41,906 bases of DNA from Christensenella sp. UBA5394 (GCA_002409725.1 DHOI01000001.1:653-42558), one strand, 5' to 3'. Counted from the first letter of the stretch, positions 7,911-18,504 are shown. Program-made: numbers and translations. The notes: generated by a model not told the origin, from the letters alone.

Positions 7911-8702
7911 CTATTTTATCTCATAGACCGCGCTTATGCGGGCCACGACCTCCAGGTCGCTGATAGAGATGGGCATGGCCGTCACATCCGCCATGGCCTC
8001 GGTCGCGGCCATGGGCTCCTCCCGGCGGGTCTCCAGGGGGGCTACATCGGAATTGCTGCTCTGCTCCTGGATGGATACGGGCAGGGGGATGAGCCGCACG
8101 CCCGCACCCGTAGCTAGGGTTTCCGCCTTGGCTTTGGCATCCGCCATGGCTGCGGCCAGGGCCTCCACATAGGCCGCGGAAGCGTCGGTGACGGCGTATT
8201 CCGGTCCACGCACATTCGAAGCGCCTGCGGCCACGGCCTGGGATATCACCTCGCCCACCTTCTCGGTTTTGCGGATAACCACGGTCAGCTCGCAGGTGGC
8301 TTCATAGCCCTCGATAACGGGAGGCGTTTTATCGTAATTGTAGCGCTCGGATACGCTGACGGAGCCGGTATTAATATCGGCCTGGGGCACGCCCGCCGCC
8401 TCGATGGCTTCCAGCACGGCGGTGGTCAGCTCTGTGTTTTGCTGCTGGGCATCGGTCGCTTCCTCGCCCTCGCTGCGGATGGTGAAATACACCGTAGCCT
8501 TATCCGGCGCCAGCATCACCTTGCCCTCGCCGCTCACCGTGATGGTGCTACGCAGATCCACATACACCGCTTCCTCCTCTTTCTGCTGCACCTGCTGCTG
8601 GATCTGTTCCTCGCTCTTGCAGCCGCTCGCCGCCGCGACAAGGGAGATGAGGGCCAGGCCAAGGGCTGCGTAACGAGCTGTTTTACTTATTTTCATTCTC
8701 AT
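7911..8702 (-). CDS. SIMPL (DUF541) domain lipoprotein
   Basis: A 263-residue exported lipoprotein. The signal peptide ends in a lipobox-like AASGC with the lipidated Cys at about residue 28. The rest is a SIMPL/DUF541 domain: the opening TITVSGEGKVMLAPDKATVYFTI strand pattern (split by usual variation), YEATCELTVVIR, and the helix AAMADAKAKAETLA near residue 195. SIMPL proteins occur on the outside of the membrane or in the periplasm; their biochemical role is poorly defined. The ATG at 8702 has AGGAGG six bases upstream and overlaps the end of the DUF4349 gene by 20 bases, so the two are translationally coupled. A terminator follows. Confidence 0.88.
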   Translation of the reverse strand: MRMKISKTARYAALGLALISLVAAASGCKSEEQIQQQVQQKEEEAVYVDLRSTITVSGEGKVMLAPDKATVYFTIRSEGEEATDAQQQNTELTTAVLEAIEAAGVPQADINTGSVSVSERYNYDKTPPVIEGYEATCELTVVIRKTEKVGEVISQAVAAGASNVRGPEYAVTDASAAYVEALAAAMADAKAKAETLATGAGVRLIPLPVSIQEQSSNSDVAPLETRREEPMAATEAMADVTAMPISISDLEVVARISAVYEIK

Positions 8703-9702
8703 TCGTATCCTCCTGCTTCTGCTCGGGATTCACCCAGGCCGGCTGGTTTTTGCGCGCCTTGGGCAGTTTTTCGGCTTTGCCGCGCCTGCGGACAACCCGC
8801 AGGATGATGGCCACGATCCCCCAGCCGGCCAGCGCCAGTAGCACCAGCACGGGCAGAGAGCTCACGAACCAGACGAAGAAGTTCTCCAGGAATACGCCCA
8901 CGCCGCTGAGGTTGGAGGTAAAGCCCTTGCCAATGCGTTCCCCTACGCTCTGGGTGTTGGCAGGGCCGGCGATGAGGCGTTCCTCATTCATGTAAAGGTA
9001 GACGGTGGTGTAGTCGATCAAGTCGTCATAGCGCCGCAGCTGGGTGGTCATCTGCTCGATCTCGATGGTCACCTCGGCGATGGCCTTCTCCAGCTCCACG
9101 ATATCCGCCAGGTTATCCGTGGTCACGAGGATGCTCTTGAGCCGCTCCAGCTGGGTTTTGAGCACCTCGAGGCGGGTTTCACTATCGTAATAATCCAGCG
9201 TTACATCCTGGGTGGATTTGCTGGTGTGGGTAATGGTGCCGGTGCCCCCGGCAAATTCCATGAAAGCCTCCGCTTGATCCGAGGGAATGCGGAAGGTGAG
9301 GTTGGCATTGCGGCCATAGTCGTTATACGTTACGGGCTTGGTGCCGCTGATGCTGCTATCCTGTACATAGCCGCCCAGCTCCTCCGCCTTGGCCGTGAGT
9401 AGAGCGTAATGCTCGTCGAAAGCATCCGTAGTCATCTCTAAATTATAGGTAGCGATGATCTTGTGGCCGCCGTAAAGATCGGCGTTGCCCCGATCCGCCA
9501 CGCTTTGGCCTTCGCCCTCAAACACGCCGCCTATGCCCATGCCGCTCTCCTGGGCGGCGGCCATATCATAGGCGGGCGCTGCGGGCGCGGCGGCCGCGGG
9601 CTCTGTGGCGGGCATCTCCTGCGCTATGGATTCCGATTTCGCGGCGCAGCCGATCACCAATAGCATGGCCAACGCCATTAAAATAGCAAAGAACTTTTTC
9701 AT
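8683..9702 (-). CDS. DUF4349 domain lipoprotein with C-terminal membrane helix
   Basis: A 339-residue envelope protein. The N-terminus is a lipoprotein signal peptide with lipobox LVIGC (Cys19), then an Ala/Pro-rich linker (about 25-50). The DUF4349 domain covers about 80-290: YNLEMTTDAFDEHYALL, then a coiled-coil-like helix pair (ETRLEVLKTQLERL and VELEKAIAEVTIEIEQM). A membrane helix near 265-300 is followed by a basic tail. It should be anchored at both ends. Family function is unknown; pairing with a SIMPL-domain lipoprotein suggests a shared envelope role. The ATG at 9702 has AAGGGGGGAA upstream; a -10-like TATAAT on the minus strand at 9779-9774 could serve it, but its -35 is poor. Confidence 0.88.
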   Translation of the reverse strand: MKKFFAILMALAMLLVIGCAAKSESIAQEMPATEPAAAAPAAPAYDMAAAQESGMGIGGVFEGEGQSVADRGNADLYGGHKIIATYNLEMTTDAFDEHYALLTAKAEELGGYVQDSSISGTKPVTYNDYGRNANLTFRIPSDQAEAFMEFAGGTGTITHTSKSTQDVTLDYYDSETRLEVLKTQLERLKSILVTTDNLADIVELEKAIAEVTIEIEQMTTQLRRYDDLIDYTTVYLYMNEERLIAGPANTQSVGERIGKGFTSNLSGVGVFLENFFVWFVSSLPVLVLLALAGWGIVAIILRVVRRRGKAEKLPKARKNQPAWVNPEQKQEDTNENENK

Positions 9703-9790
9703 GGTGTTCCCCCCTTTTGGTTTTGGTGGTTCTTATCTATGAAACGTACAAGGGATGCGAAAGGTTGCATTTCATTATATCAGAGGCAGG

Positions 9791-9826
9791 AAAAAAAGGA
9801 AAGCCGCCCCTTGACAAGCAGGGCGG
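9791..9826 (-). terminator. Minus-strand terminator-like hairpin overlapping the cysE promoter
   Basis: On the minus strand CCGCCC, an 11-nt loop and GGGCGG are followed by CTTTCCTTTTTTT. This has the form of an intrinsic terminator for transcription running leftwards, although no supported minus-strand gene lies just upstream. The hairpin arms also flank the -35 box of the plus-strand cysE promoter, so the repeat could instead be an operator. Confidence 0.45.
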
Positions 9827-9839
9827 TGCGGTGTATCCT
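9811..9839 (+). promoter_or_regulatory. Sigma-A promoter of cysE
   Basis: TTGACA at 9811-9816, a 17-base spacer, and TATCCT at 9834-9839. Predicted start near 9846, giving a leader of about 187 bases before cysE. The leader contains the inverted repeat ATCAGCAT (9970-9977) with ATGCTGAT (10011-10018), just upstream of the start codon, but no T-box core sequence. Confidence 0.75.
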
Positions 9840-10032
9840 ATTGTCGAATTCTTACTTGTTTAATTGGAATTGATTCACTCGGGATTGGACGGCCAATAAA
9901 TCACCACGCAGGATGGCCCGGCATATGTTGGAACAAGCTGCATCCTGCAACTTTAATTTAAGAAAGGATATCAGCATACGGGCGTAACGGATGCCCCGGG
10001 CGCTTCGAACATGCTGATCGGTACATAATCCC

Positions 10033-10647
10033 ATGTTTAAGAGATTGAACGAACTTTTGACGGCCTACAAGCAAAAGGATCCGGCCGCCCATTCCAAGCT
10101 GGAGATATTCCTGCTCTATCCGGGTGTGCACGCCCTCATCTGTCACCGCGTGGCCAATTGGCTCTACCGCAAGAACCTGCGCTTTTTGGCACGCTGGGTC
10201 TCCGAGGGAGCCAGGCGGCGCACCGGTATCGACATCCACCCTGGCGCGACCATCGGCCGGCGGTTGGTGATCGACCACGGCACGGGGATCGTCATCGGCG
10301 AGACCGCCGTTTTGGGGGATGACATTTTGCTCTACCAGGGATCCACCCTGGGCGGCAGCGGTAAGGATACGGGCAAGCGCCACCCCACCCTGGAGAACCA
10401 CGTGACCGTGGGCGCAGGGGCCAAGGTGCTGGGCAGCTTCACCGTGGGCCAGGGCAGCCGCATCGCGGCCAACGCCGTGGTGCTTAGTGCTGTGCCGGAA
10501 TACGCCACCGCCGTGGGCGTGCCCGCCCGGGTCGTCAAGGTGGCTGGCCGCCGGGTGGACGATCTCGACCACACCCACATCCCCGACCCCATCATGCAGG
10601 AGCTCTGCCGCATCAACCGCCGCATCGACGAGTTGGCCCAAGGCTAA
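10033..10647 (+). CDS. cysE: Serine O-acetyltransferase
   Basis: A 204-residue enzyme that acetylates L-serine with acetyl-CoA to give O-acetylserine, the direct precursor of cysteine. An N-terminal helical region (IFLLYPGVHALICHRVANWLY) leads to the left-handed beta-helix of hexapeptide repeats, including TGIDIHPGATIGRR, DHGTGIVIGETAVLGD and the acetyl-CoA loop region GSGKDTGKRHPTL. The short form matches Firmicute CysE (about 200-230 aa). The ATG at 10033 fits the family N-terminus but has no clear Shine-Dalgarno sequence, and a stop codon lies in frame 6 codons upstream, so the start cannot move far. Poor initiation plus a 187-base structured leader suggests post-transcriptional control. 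Confidence 0.93.
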   Translation: MFKRLNELLTAYKQKDPAAHSKLEIFLLYPGVHALICHRVANWLYRKNLRFLARWVSEGARRRTGIDIHPGATIGRRLVIDHGTGIVIGETAVLGDDILLYQGSTLGGSGKDTGKRHPTLENHVTVGAGAKVLGSFTVGQGSRIAANAVVLSAVPEYATAVGVPARVVKVAGRRVDDLDHTHIPDPIMQELCRINRRIDELAQG

Positions 10648-10673
10648 ACCCTGTGAGTTGAAAAGTGTCTGTG

Positions 10674-10710
10674 GCCCCCGAACCCCCATAGGGTTTGGGG
10701 GCTCTTCCTG
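10674..10710 (+). terminator. Probable terminator after cysE
   Basis: GCCCCCGAACCC (10674-10685) pairs with GGGTTTGGGGGC (10691-10702), with one G-T pair. The following TCTTCCTGCTATATT is only moderately U-rich. It separates cysE from the promoter of the lipid-kinase operon. Confidence 0.65.
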
Positions 10711-10750
10711 CTATATTGCAGATTGTTCACAATATTCTCCTATCCTACGG

Positions 10751-10779
10751 TTGAATAGGACCGGAATCTTAGGTAAAAT
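10751..10779 (+). promoter_or_regulatory. Sigma-A promoter of the lipid kinase operon
   Basis: TTGAAT at 10751-10756, a 17-base spacer, and TAAAAT at 10774-10779. Predicted start near 10787, 28 bases before the ATG at 10815. Confidence 0.75.
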
Positions 10780-10814
10780 GATAATCGGTCAATATCGCTG
10801 ATGGGAGACGTTTT

Positions 10815-11729
10815 ATGCACAAACGCTTGCTGCTTATCATTAACCCGGCCGCGGGCGTGAGAAAGGCAAACCGCCACCTCACGGCCATGGTGGCGCTGTT
10901 CAACGCCCATGGCTATATCTGCACGGTGTTTTGTACAGCGGGCCGGGGAGACGCCACACGCATCGCCCGGGAAAACGCCCGGGATTTCGACCTGGTGGTC
11001 TGCGTGGGCGGAGATGGAACCCTCAACGAAGTGCTGGGCGGCATGGTCGAGGGCAGGGCGCATACACCCATCGGTTATGTCCCCGCCGGCAGCACCAACG
11101 ATTTTGCCAGCAGCTTCGAGCTTTCCAAGGATATCCTCAAGGCGGCCAAAGATATTATGGAGGGCACGCCAAGGACCCTGGACGCTGGGAGCTTCAACGG
11201 CAGGCTTTTTACCTATGTGGCTAGCTTTGGCGCCTTTACCGAGGCCAGCTACGCCACCCCCCAGCGCTCCAAAAACCTTTTGGGGCACCTCGCCTACGTG
11301 CTGGAGGGTATGAAGGATCTGCCCAATATTCACCCTGTTCGCCTGGCCCTGGAGGCCGGCGGCCGACGCTTCGAAGGGGAGTATATCTTCGGCGCGATCA
11401 GCAATGCCACCACCATCGGCGGCGTGCTGACGCTGGATAAGCAATGCGTGGCCATGGACGATGGACTCTTTGAGATCACCCTCGTCAAAATGCCCCAGAG
11501 CCTGATCGATCTCAACCGCATCGTGCTTTCTTTGCAAACGCAGCAATACGACGAAGATCTGATCCACTTTTGCACGGCTGAGCGGGCCGTCGTTAGCGCC
11601 CCACAGGAGATGCCCTGGACGCTGGATGGCGAATACGCCCCCGGCAGCACAAATATCCGCATCGATAACCTGCATCATGCCTATGCCATGGTCATAAACA
11701 CTAAAAAACGGGGAGGGTCCAGCCTATGA
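10815..11729 (+). CDS. Diacylglycerol kinase family lipid kinase (YegS/DagK-like)
   Basis: A 304-residue cytoplasmic kinase that should phosphorylate diacylglycerol or a related lipid with ATP. The N-terminal DAGK catalytic domain shows LLIINPAAGVRKA (about 5-17) and the nucleotide-binding VCVGGDGTLNEVLGGM (about 62-77), with GYVPAGSTNDFAS after it. The C-terminal beta-sandwich carries the DDGLFEI motif and ends with DGEYAP, both usual. The ATG has GGGAG about eight bases upstream and its own promoter. The stop overlaps the start of the PAP2 gene by four bases, so kinase and phosphatase are translationally coupled, suggesting opposed or sequential lipid phosphate reactions. Confidence 0.9.
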   Translation: MHKRLLLIINPAAGVRKANRHLTAMVALFNAHGYICTVFCTAGRGDATRIARENARDFDLVVCVGGDGTLNEVLGGMVEGRAHTPIGYVPAGSTNDFASSFELSKDILKAAKDIMEGTPRTLDAGSFNGRLFTYVASFGAFTEASYATPQRSKNLLGHLAYVLEGMKDLPNIHPVRLALEAGGRRFEGEYIFGAISNATTIGGVLTLDKQCVAMDDGLFEITLVKMPQSLIDLNRIVLSLQTQQYDEDLIHFCTAERAVVSAPQEMPWTLDGEYAPGSTNIRIDNLHHAYAMVINTKKRGGSSL

Positions 11730-12385
11730 AATTCGATCTGCGCTCTCCTCGATACAGGCATTGGCTTTGGGCCTTGTATCTGCCGCTCTACCTGGCGGCC
11801 TTCTTTTTGGTGGAGCATTATATCAACGGCGACGCGGCCTATTGGGTCTCCTATTGGCCCTTGGTGGACGATGCCATCCCCTTCTGCCCGCCCTTTGTGC
11901 TCGCCTATTACCTTTGGTTCCCCTATATGGTGCTCACGGGGCTGTACCTGGCGTTCCGCTACCCGGATTGCTTCCGGCGGTATATGCAGACTATCGCGGT
12001 GGGCTTCACCTTATGCACCCTCTTTTTTTTCATCCTGCCCAATGGACAGGATCTTAGGCCCGCCTCCTTTAGCGAGGACAACCTCTTTACCTGGATGATC
12101 GGCCTGATTTATGCCGCCGATACCAACACCAACGTGCTGCCCAGCGTCCACGCCTACGGCTCCATCGTGGTGGTGTTCGCCGCCTATGACTGCCCTGCCT
12201 TCAAGCCCTGGCTGCGGGCCCTTTACATCCTGTTGGCAGGGCTGATCTGCGCGTCCACGCTGTTCATCAAGCAACACTCCATTCTGGATGTTATAGCTGG
12301 CGTTTTGCTGGCGGTTCCTATATACTTTCTGGTATACGCGCCGGCCCGCCGCAAAAAAGCGCAGGGCGGGACGAATCCGCAGTAA
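11726..12385 (+). CDS. PAP2-family membrane phosphatase
   Basis: A 219-residue protein with about six membrane helices. The PAP2 signature is present in the C-terminal half: LPSVHAYGS (about 137-145, the PSxxH motif) and KQHSILDVIAG (about 177-187, with the catalytic His and its Asp). The first motif, usually K(x6)RP, is degenerate (GQDLRP, near 112). Members remove phosphate from phosphatidic acid, PGP or isoprenoid pyrophosphates at the membrane. Four-base overlap with the lipid kinase gene makes a phosphatidate substrate attractive, but that is inference. The ribosome binding site GGGAGGG lies inside the kinase gene. Confidence 0.87.
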   Translation: MKFDLRSPRYRHWLWALYLPLYLAAFFLVEHYINGDAAYWVSYWPLVDDAIPFCPPFVLAYYLWFPYMVLTGLYLAFRYPDCFRRYMQTIAVGFTLCTLFFFILPNGQDLRPASFSEDNLFTWMIGLIYAADTNTNVLPSVHAYGSIVVVFAAYDCPAFKPWLRALYILLAGLICASTLFIKQHSILDVIAGVLLAVPIYFLVYAPARRKKAQGGTNPQ

Positions 12386-12399
12386 AGGTATAAGCGCCC

Positions 12400-13167
12400 A
12401 TGCCTGATCTCATCCATACCTTGCTCATCGTTTGCCCGCTGCTGTTCCTGGCGGGTTTTGCCGATTCCGTGGCCGGTGGCGGCGGCGTGATCAGCGTGCC
12501 CGCAGGCCTGCTGGCCGGCATCCCCATCCATACCGTATACGGCACCAATAAATTCGCCATGAGCTTTGGCACGCTCACCAGCGTTCTCCAATATGGCCGC
12601 AGCGGCAATATCTGCTGGCGCACGGCCCTGTTTGCCGCAGCCGGCGCACTGGCCGGCTCCAATTTGGGTGCGCGGCTGGCCCTTCTTTTGAGCGAAAAAT
12701 ACCTCAGCTACTGCCTAATGGCCCTCCTTCCCGCGGCCGCCCTTTTTCTAGCCCTCAACAAGGGCTTTGGCCAGGAACCCAAGCCCAAGAACCATTCAAA
12801 AACGCAGGAGGCCCTGCTGGCTGTTTTCATCGGCCTGATCGTGGGCGCTTACGACGGCTTTTTCGGCCCCGGCGCAGGCACCTTTTACATCATCCTCTTC
12901 TGCTCCCTCCTGGGCACGGATCTCATACGCGCCAACGGCAACGCCAAGGTGGTAAACCTGGCCAGCAACATCGGCGCGCTCGCGGCCTATATCCTCAACG
13001 GCAAGGTATGGTTTGCCGTGGGCGTCCCCATGGCCCTCTGCTCCATGGCCGGTAATTTCCTGGGCAGCCGCCTGGCCATCCGAAACGGCGCGCGCTTCAT
13101 TCGCCCCGTGATGGCCCTGATGATCACGCTGCTGTTTGTAAAGGTGATTACGGATTTTGTTTTGTAA
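12400..13167 (+). CDS. TSUP (TauE/SafE) family permease
   Basis: A 255-residue membrane protein with about eight helices arranged as two related halves, each opening with the TSUP signature: FADSVAGGGGVISVPAGLL (about 22-40) and GAYDGFFGPGAGTF (about 149-162). The family exports sulfite, sulfoacetate and related organosulfur anions, or takes up sulfur compounds. It lies 14 bases after the PAP2 gene and is probably in the same operon. A link to cysE upstream (sulfur metabolism) is possible but cysE has its own terminator. A terminator follows. Confidence 0.88.
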   Translation: MPDLIHTLLIVCPLLFLAGFADSVAGGGGVISVPAGLLAGIPIHTVYGTNKFAMSFGTLTSVLQYGRSGNICWRTALFAAAGALAGSNLGARLALLLSEKYLSYCLMALLPAAALFLALNKGFGQEPKPKNHSKTQEALLAVFIGLIVGAYDGFFGPGAGTFYIILFCSLLGTDLIRANGNAKVVNLASNIGALAAYILNGKVWFAVGVPMALCSMAGNFLGSRLAIRNGARFIRPVMALMITLLFVKVITDFVL

Positions 13168-13185
13168 TTTACAAGCTTTTTTGTG

Positions 13186-13212
13186 GGCTGCTCTGAAATG
13201 GGGCAGCCTTTT
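13186..13212 (+). terminator. Terminator after the TSUP permease gene
   Basis: GGCTGC (13186-13191) pairs with GCAGCC (13203-13208), followed by TTTT. It lies 18 bases past the permease stop. Confidence 0.65.
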
Positions 13213-13277
13213 CCTGTTCTGGCGCAGAAAAAAACGATGTAGGGCGGGATGCATAGACGCAACCTGCAAAGTACGAA

Positions 13278-13301
13278 GCCCGGCGCATGAATGCGCCGGG
13301 C
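13278..13301. terminator. Strong hairpin between convergent TSUP and ppdK genes
   Basis: GCCCGGCGCAT and ATGCGCCGGGC form a very stable stem with a loop of two bases (three or four when open). It lies 30 bases past the ppdK stop on the minus strand; flanking T-richness is modest in both directions. It probably ends ppdK transcripts and may also act on the plus strand. Confidence 0.6.
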
Positions 13302-13330
13302 CGTTGCTGTTCGTTCGGTTCTTGTTTTTC

Positions 13331-15970
<2,640 letters not shown>

Positions 15971-16074
15971 ATTTCTTCCTCCTCGAATGGTTTCATATAT
16001 AAATCTCTTATATATCTGGTATATATCTGGGGCCAATAGTTAAGGGAAACAAGCCATGCTTCCAAGGCTTCACC

Positions 16075-16102
16075 ATTATAACATACAATGGGAAATAATC
16101 AA
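16075..16102 (-). promoter_or_regulatory. Extended -10 promoter of ppdK
   Basis: Minus strand TTGATT (16102-16097), 16-base spacer, TATAAT (16080-16075), with TG one base before the -10. The leader is about 98 bases and contains an AT-rich block with repeated AGATATATA units just upstream of the ribosome binding site. Confidence 0.7.
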
Positions 16103-16226
16103 CTGTTTTGAGCCGTTTTATGCAGCGTCTCTTGCATTATGATTGCTTATGTTTTGACAGAATGACTTTTATCATGCAGAATTCGACAGGTTGTCTATAG
16201 GAAAGGCTTATGGTTCTAAACGAGCC

Positions 16227-16964
16227 TTAGCAGCGCAGCTGGTCCGCAGGGCGCAGCTTGCGCTCCAGCACATGTTCCGCGTAGGCGTTGAGGGCGGCTT
16301 TGAGTTCCGTACGCACACGCTCGGGTAGGGCCACCTTCTCCATATCTTGGTTGGAGAGCAGCAGCATGCGGCGCACGGCCTCCAGCGAAAGGGGGCTCAC
16401 GGCGATGCTGTCGGGCCGCATGCAGGCCCCGCATACGGCCCCGCCCGCGCAAGGGTCAAAGCCTAAGCGAGGCAAAGCGCGCAGATCCTCCCCACAGCAA
16501 GCGCAGCGGGTGAGGCGGGGCGTATAGCCGAGGATCGCCAAGCAGCGGGCCAAAAAGCAGAGGGCCACATCCACAGGCGCCTGCTTGCCGTAGGCGGCAT
16601 AGCTGAGCGCGTAATAGAGAAGGTCGAAAAGTGCCTCGCTCTGCTGGCCCTTGGGCGTACAGGCCTCCGTAACGGAGAGCATGTAGGCCCCGGCGGCCAG
16701 ACGGTCCATATCCTCCCTTAGGGCATAGAAGCGCTCACGCACATCGCAGGCATCCACCGTATAGCGGCCCCGGCCCTCGAAGAGAACGAATTCTCCGTAG
16801 GTAAAAATCTCGCTGCACGCCAAAAGGGCGGAGCCGCACTTACGGCAGCCCCGCGCCGCAGCGGTTACTGTGCCCTGCTCCCTGGTAAATATTGTAAGGA
16901 TGCGGTCGTTATCCCGGTAATTGGCATGACGCAGCACAATGCCGTTGAGGGTGAGGCTTGCCAT
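16227..16964 (-). CDS. recO: DNA repair protein RecO
   Basis: A 245-residue recombination mediator that helps load RecA on SSB-coated DNA in the RecFOR pathway. The N-terminal OB fold reads LNGIVLRHANYRDNDRIL (about 5-22), followed by EQGTVTAAARG. A four-Cys zinc site lies near residues 158-183 (CACCGEDL and later CGACM). Length is normal. The ATG at 16964 has AAGGAGG upstream. It follows era in the usual order but is separated from it by the inverted yqzL-like gene. No clear terminator is visible after its stop. Confidence 0.92.
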   Translation of the reverse strand: MASLTLNGIVLRHANYRDNDRILTIFTREQGTVTAAARGCRKCGSALLACSEIFTYGEFVLFEGRGRYTVDACDVRERFYALREDMDRLAAGAYMLSVTEACTPKGQQSEALFDLLYYALSYAAYGKQAPVDVALCFLARCLAILGYTPRLTRCACCGEDLRALPRLGFDPCAGGAVCGACMRPDSIAVSPLSLEAVRRMLLLSNQDMEKVALPERVRTELKAALNAYAEHVLERKLRPADQLRC

Positions 16965-17078
16965 CCGGGCCTCCTTCCAGAATTGTCATGGATTGCTTGG
17001 CATGGCGGCCCTTGACCGCGCCGATACTGAAAACAGGGAAGCGGCCTTTCAGCCGCTCCAGCGAAAGGAGATGCGCCC

Positions 17079-17219
17079 ATGATGTACAAACGCAGGCCCG
17101 ACGCCGGGCAGGAATGGAACCGATTCTCCCAAACGGGGCACCCCGCGGATTACCTCGCCTACCGCGCTTCAAAAAACCGCCAGCAGCGCGGCTCAAAACC
17201 CCCGGGTGATCACTCGTAG
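17079..17219 (+). CDS. YqzL-like small protein, inverted between era and recO
   Basis: A 46-residue frame with a good ribosome binding site (AAAGGAG, eight bases before the ATG). It contains EWNRFSQTGHPADYLAYR, which fits the W..FS.TG...(D/T)YL.(Y/F)(K/R) pattern I recall for the YqzL family, a micro-protein encoded between era and recO in Bacillus. In Bacillus it is co-directional with them; here it is on the opposite strand, and its stop overlaps the end of era by ten bases. Family function is unknown. The C-terminus is basic and Gly/Pro-containing rather than acidic as in Bacillus, so the assignment rests on the central motif and the locus. Confidence 0.7.
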   Translation: MMYKRRPDAGQEWNRFSQTGHPADYLAYRASKNRQQRGSKPPGDHS

Positions 17220-18094
17220 CCCAGCTCGCCCAGCATGGAGGCGCTGTTGCGCCAATCTTCCTTCACCTTGACCCAAAGCTGCAAATTCACCCGGCTGCCC
17301 AGCAGCCACTCCATATCCTTACGGGCCTCGGTGCCGATGCGCTTGAGCATGGCCCCCTGGCGGCCGATAAGGATGCCCTTGTGGCTGGCGCGCTCGCAGT
17401 AGATGGTGGCCCAGATATCCTGCACGCCATCCTCCCGCGCTTCGATTTTATCGATGCACACCCCCAGGCCGTGGGGCACCTCTTCCCGGAGGAGTTGCAA
17501 AGCCTTTTCGCGGATGATCTCCCCGCAGATGACCCTCTCGGGCTGATCCGTGACCATATCCTCCGGGAAATACTGCGGGCCTTCCACCAGATAGGTCGTG
17601 AGCGTCTCAGTCAGCTGTTCCACGCCCCGGCCCTCCAGGGCCGAGAGCTTGATGATCTGCCGGATAAACGGCTCCTTTTCGAGCCGCTCGCGGGCAGATT
17701 CGATATCGTCCAGCGTGCAAAGATCGGCCTTGTTAATGCCCGCCACCACAGGCGCTTTGGCTTCCCGCAGCTTATTCAACAAGGCTTCATCCTTGGGGCC
17801 GATACCGCGCTTGGCGTCTACCAAAAGAAGGATGGCCTCTACCTCGTTGAGCGAATCGTAGGCCACCCTGAGCATGTAATCACCCAGGCGGTTCTTGGGT
17901 GTGGTCACCCCGGGAGTATCGAGGAAAACGATCTGCCAGCCGGGCCGCGACATCACGCCCATGATGCGATTGCGGGTGGTTTGGGCTTTATCCGAAACGA
18001 TGGAGACCTTTTGCCCCACCAGGCGGTTCATCAGCGTGCTCTTGCCCACATTGGGCGAGCCGATGATGGACACAAAGCCCGAGCGGTAGCTCAT
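17210..18094 (-). CDS. era: GTPase Era
   Basis: A 294-residue essential GTPase that binds the 3' end of 16S rRNA and assists 30S maturation. G1 is GSPNVGKST (12-20), the switch region includes KAQTTRNRIMGV, G3 is DTPGV (about 59-63), and G4 is NKAD (about 121-124). The C-terminal KH domain carries GILIGRQGAMLKRIG. Length is typical. The start at 18094 overlaps the cdd stop by four bases, indicating coupling. Confidence 0.96.
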   Translation of the reverse strand: MSYRSGFVSIIGSPNVGKSTLMNRLVGQKVSIVSDKAQTTRNRIMGVMSRPGWQIVFLDTPGVTTPKNRLGDYMLRVAYDSLNEVEAILLLVDAKRGIGPKDEALLNKLREAKAPVVAGINKADLCTLDDIESARERLEKEPFIRQIIKLSALEGRGVEQLTETLTTYLVEGPQYFPEDMVTDQPERVICGEIIREKALQLLREEVPHGLGVCIDKIEAREDGVQDIWATIYCERASHKGILIGRQGAMLKRIGTEARKDMEWLLGSRVNLQLWVKVKEDWRNSASMLGELGYE

Positions 18095-18504
18095 TGCATA
18101 TCCCTCGCACCAAAGGACTCGGGCAGCAGCTCGCCCAAGGTGAGGATTTTAAATTCCCCAGCCCGGTTGGCGCAGACCACGGGCATATCCGGCTCGCAAA
18201 ACTCGCTGAGTACCTGGCGGCACACGCCGCAGGGCACGGCATAGTTTTCCCCATCCCAGATAATGGCCAACGCGTCGAAGCCACGCTCGCCCTCATATAC
18301 CGCACGAAGTACGGCGCAACGTTCCGCACATACAGTGGGGCTATAAGCCGCATTCTCGATATTGGCGCCCATGTAATAAGCACCGTTGTTGGCTTTGAGG
18401 CAGGCCCCCACCCGGAAATTGGAATAGGGCACATATGCCCTGCTCCTGGCCTCCGTAGCCATACGAACCATGCTTCTGGCTTCAAATTCATGGATACTGC
18501 TCAT
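18091..18504 (-). CDS. cdd: Cytidine deaminase
   Basis: A 137-residue homotetrameric-type cytidine deaminase that converts cytidine and deoxycytidine to uridine forms in pyrimidine salvage. The zinc site is intact: CAERCAV with the catalytic Glu (about 53-59) and PCGVCRQ (about 86-92). The N-terminal YVPYSNFRVGA is also typical. It overlaps ybeY and era by four bases on each side, part of the conserved ybeY-cdd-era run. The dgkA gene usual between ybeY and cdd in Bacillus is absent. Confidence 0.95.
   Translation of the reverse strand: MSSIHEFEARSMVRMATEARSRAYVPYSNFRVGACLKANNGAYYMGANIENAAYSPTVCAERCAVLRAVYEGERGFDALAIIWDGENYAVPCGVCRQVLSEFCEPDMPVVCANRAGEFKILTLGELLPESFGARDMQ

Noticed and set aside
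9846..10032. T-box or cysteine-type riboswitch in the cysE leader
   Set aside because: The conserved T-box core (AGGGTGG-type) is absent after the promoter and no terminator/antiterminator pair is visible.
10740..11678. 312-codon minus-strand frame opposite the lipid kinase gene
   Set aside because: Antisense to a gene with clear DAGK motifs; no ribosome site and no domain.
15971..16036. Longer ppdK start adding 22 residues
   Set aside because: The extension is unconserved, the upstream ATG lacks a ribosome site, and the internal ATG has GAGGAGGAAG at good spacing.
16154..16185. Plus-strand TTGACA with a CAGAAT -10 between ppdK promoter and recO
   Set aside because: The -10 is poor, and transcription would run antisense into recO with no gene to serve.
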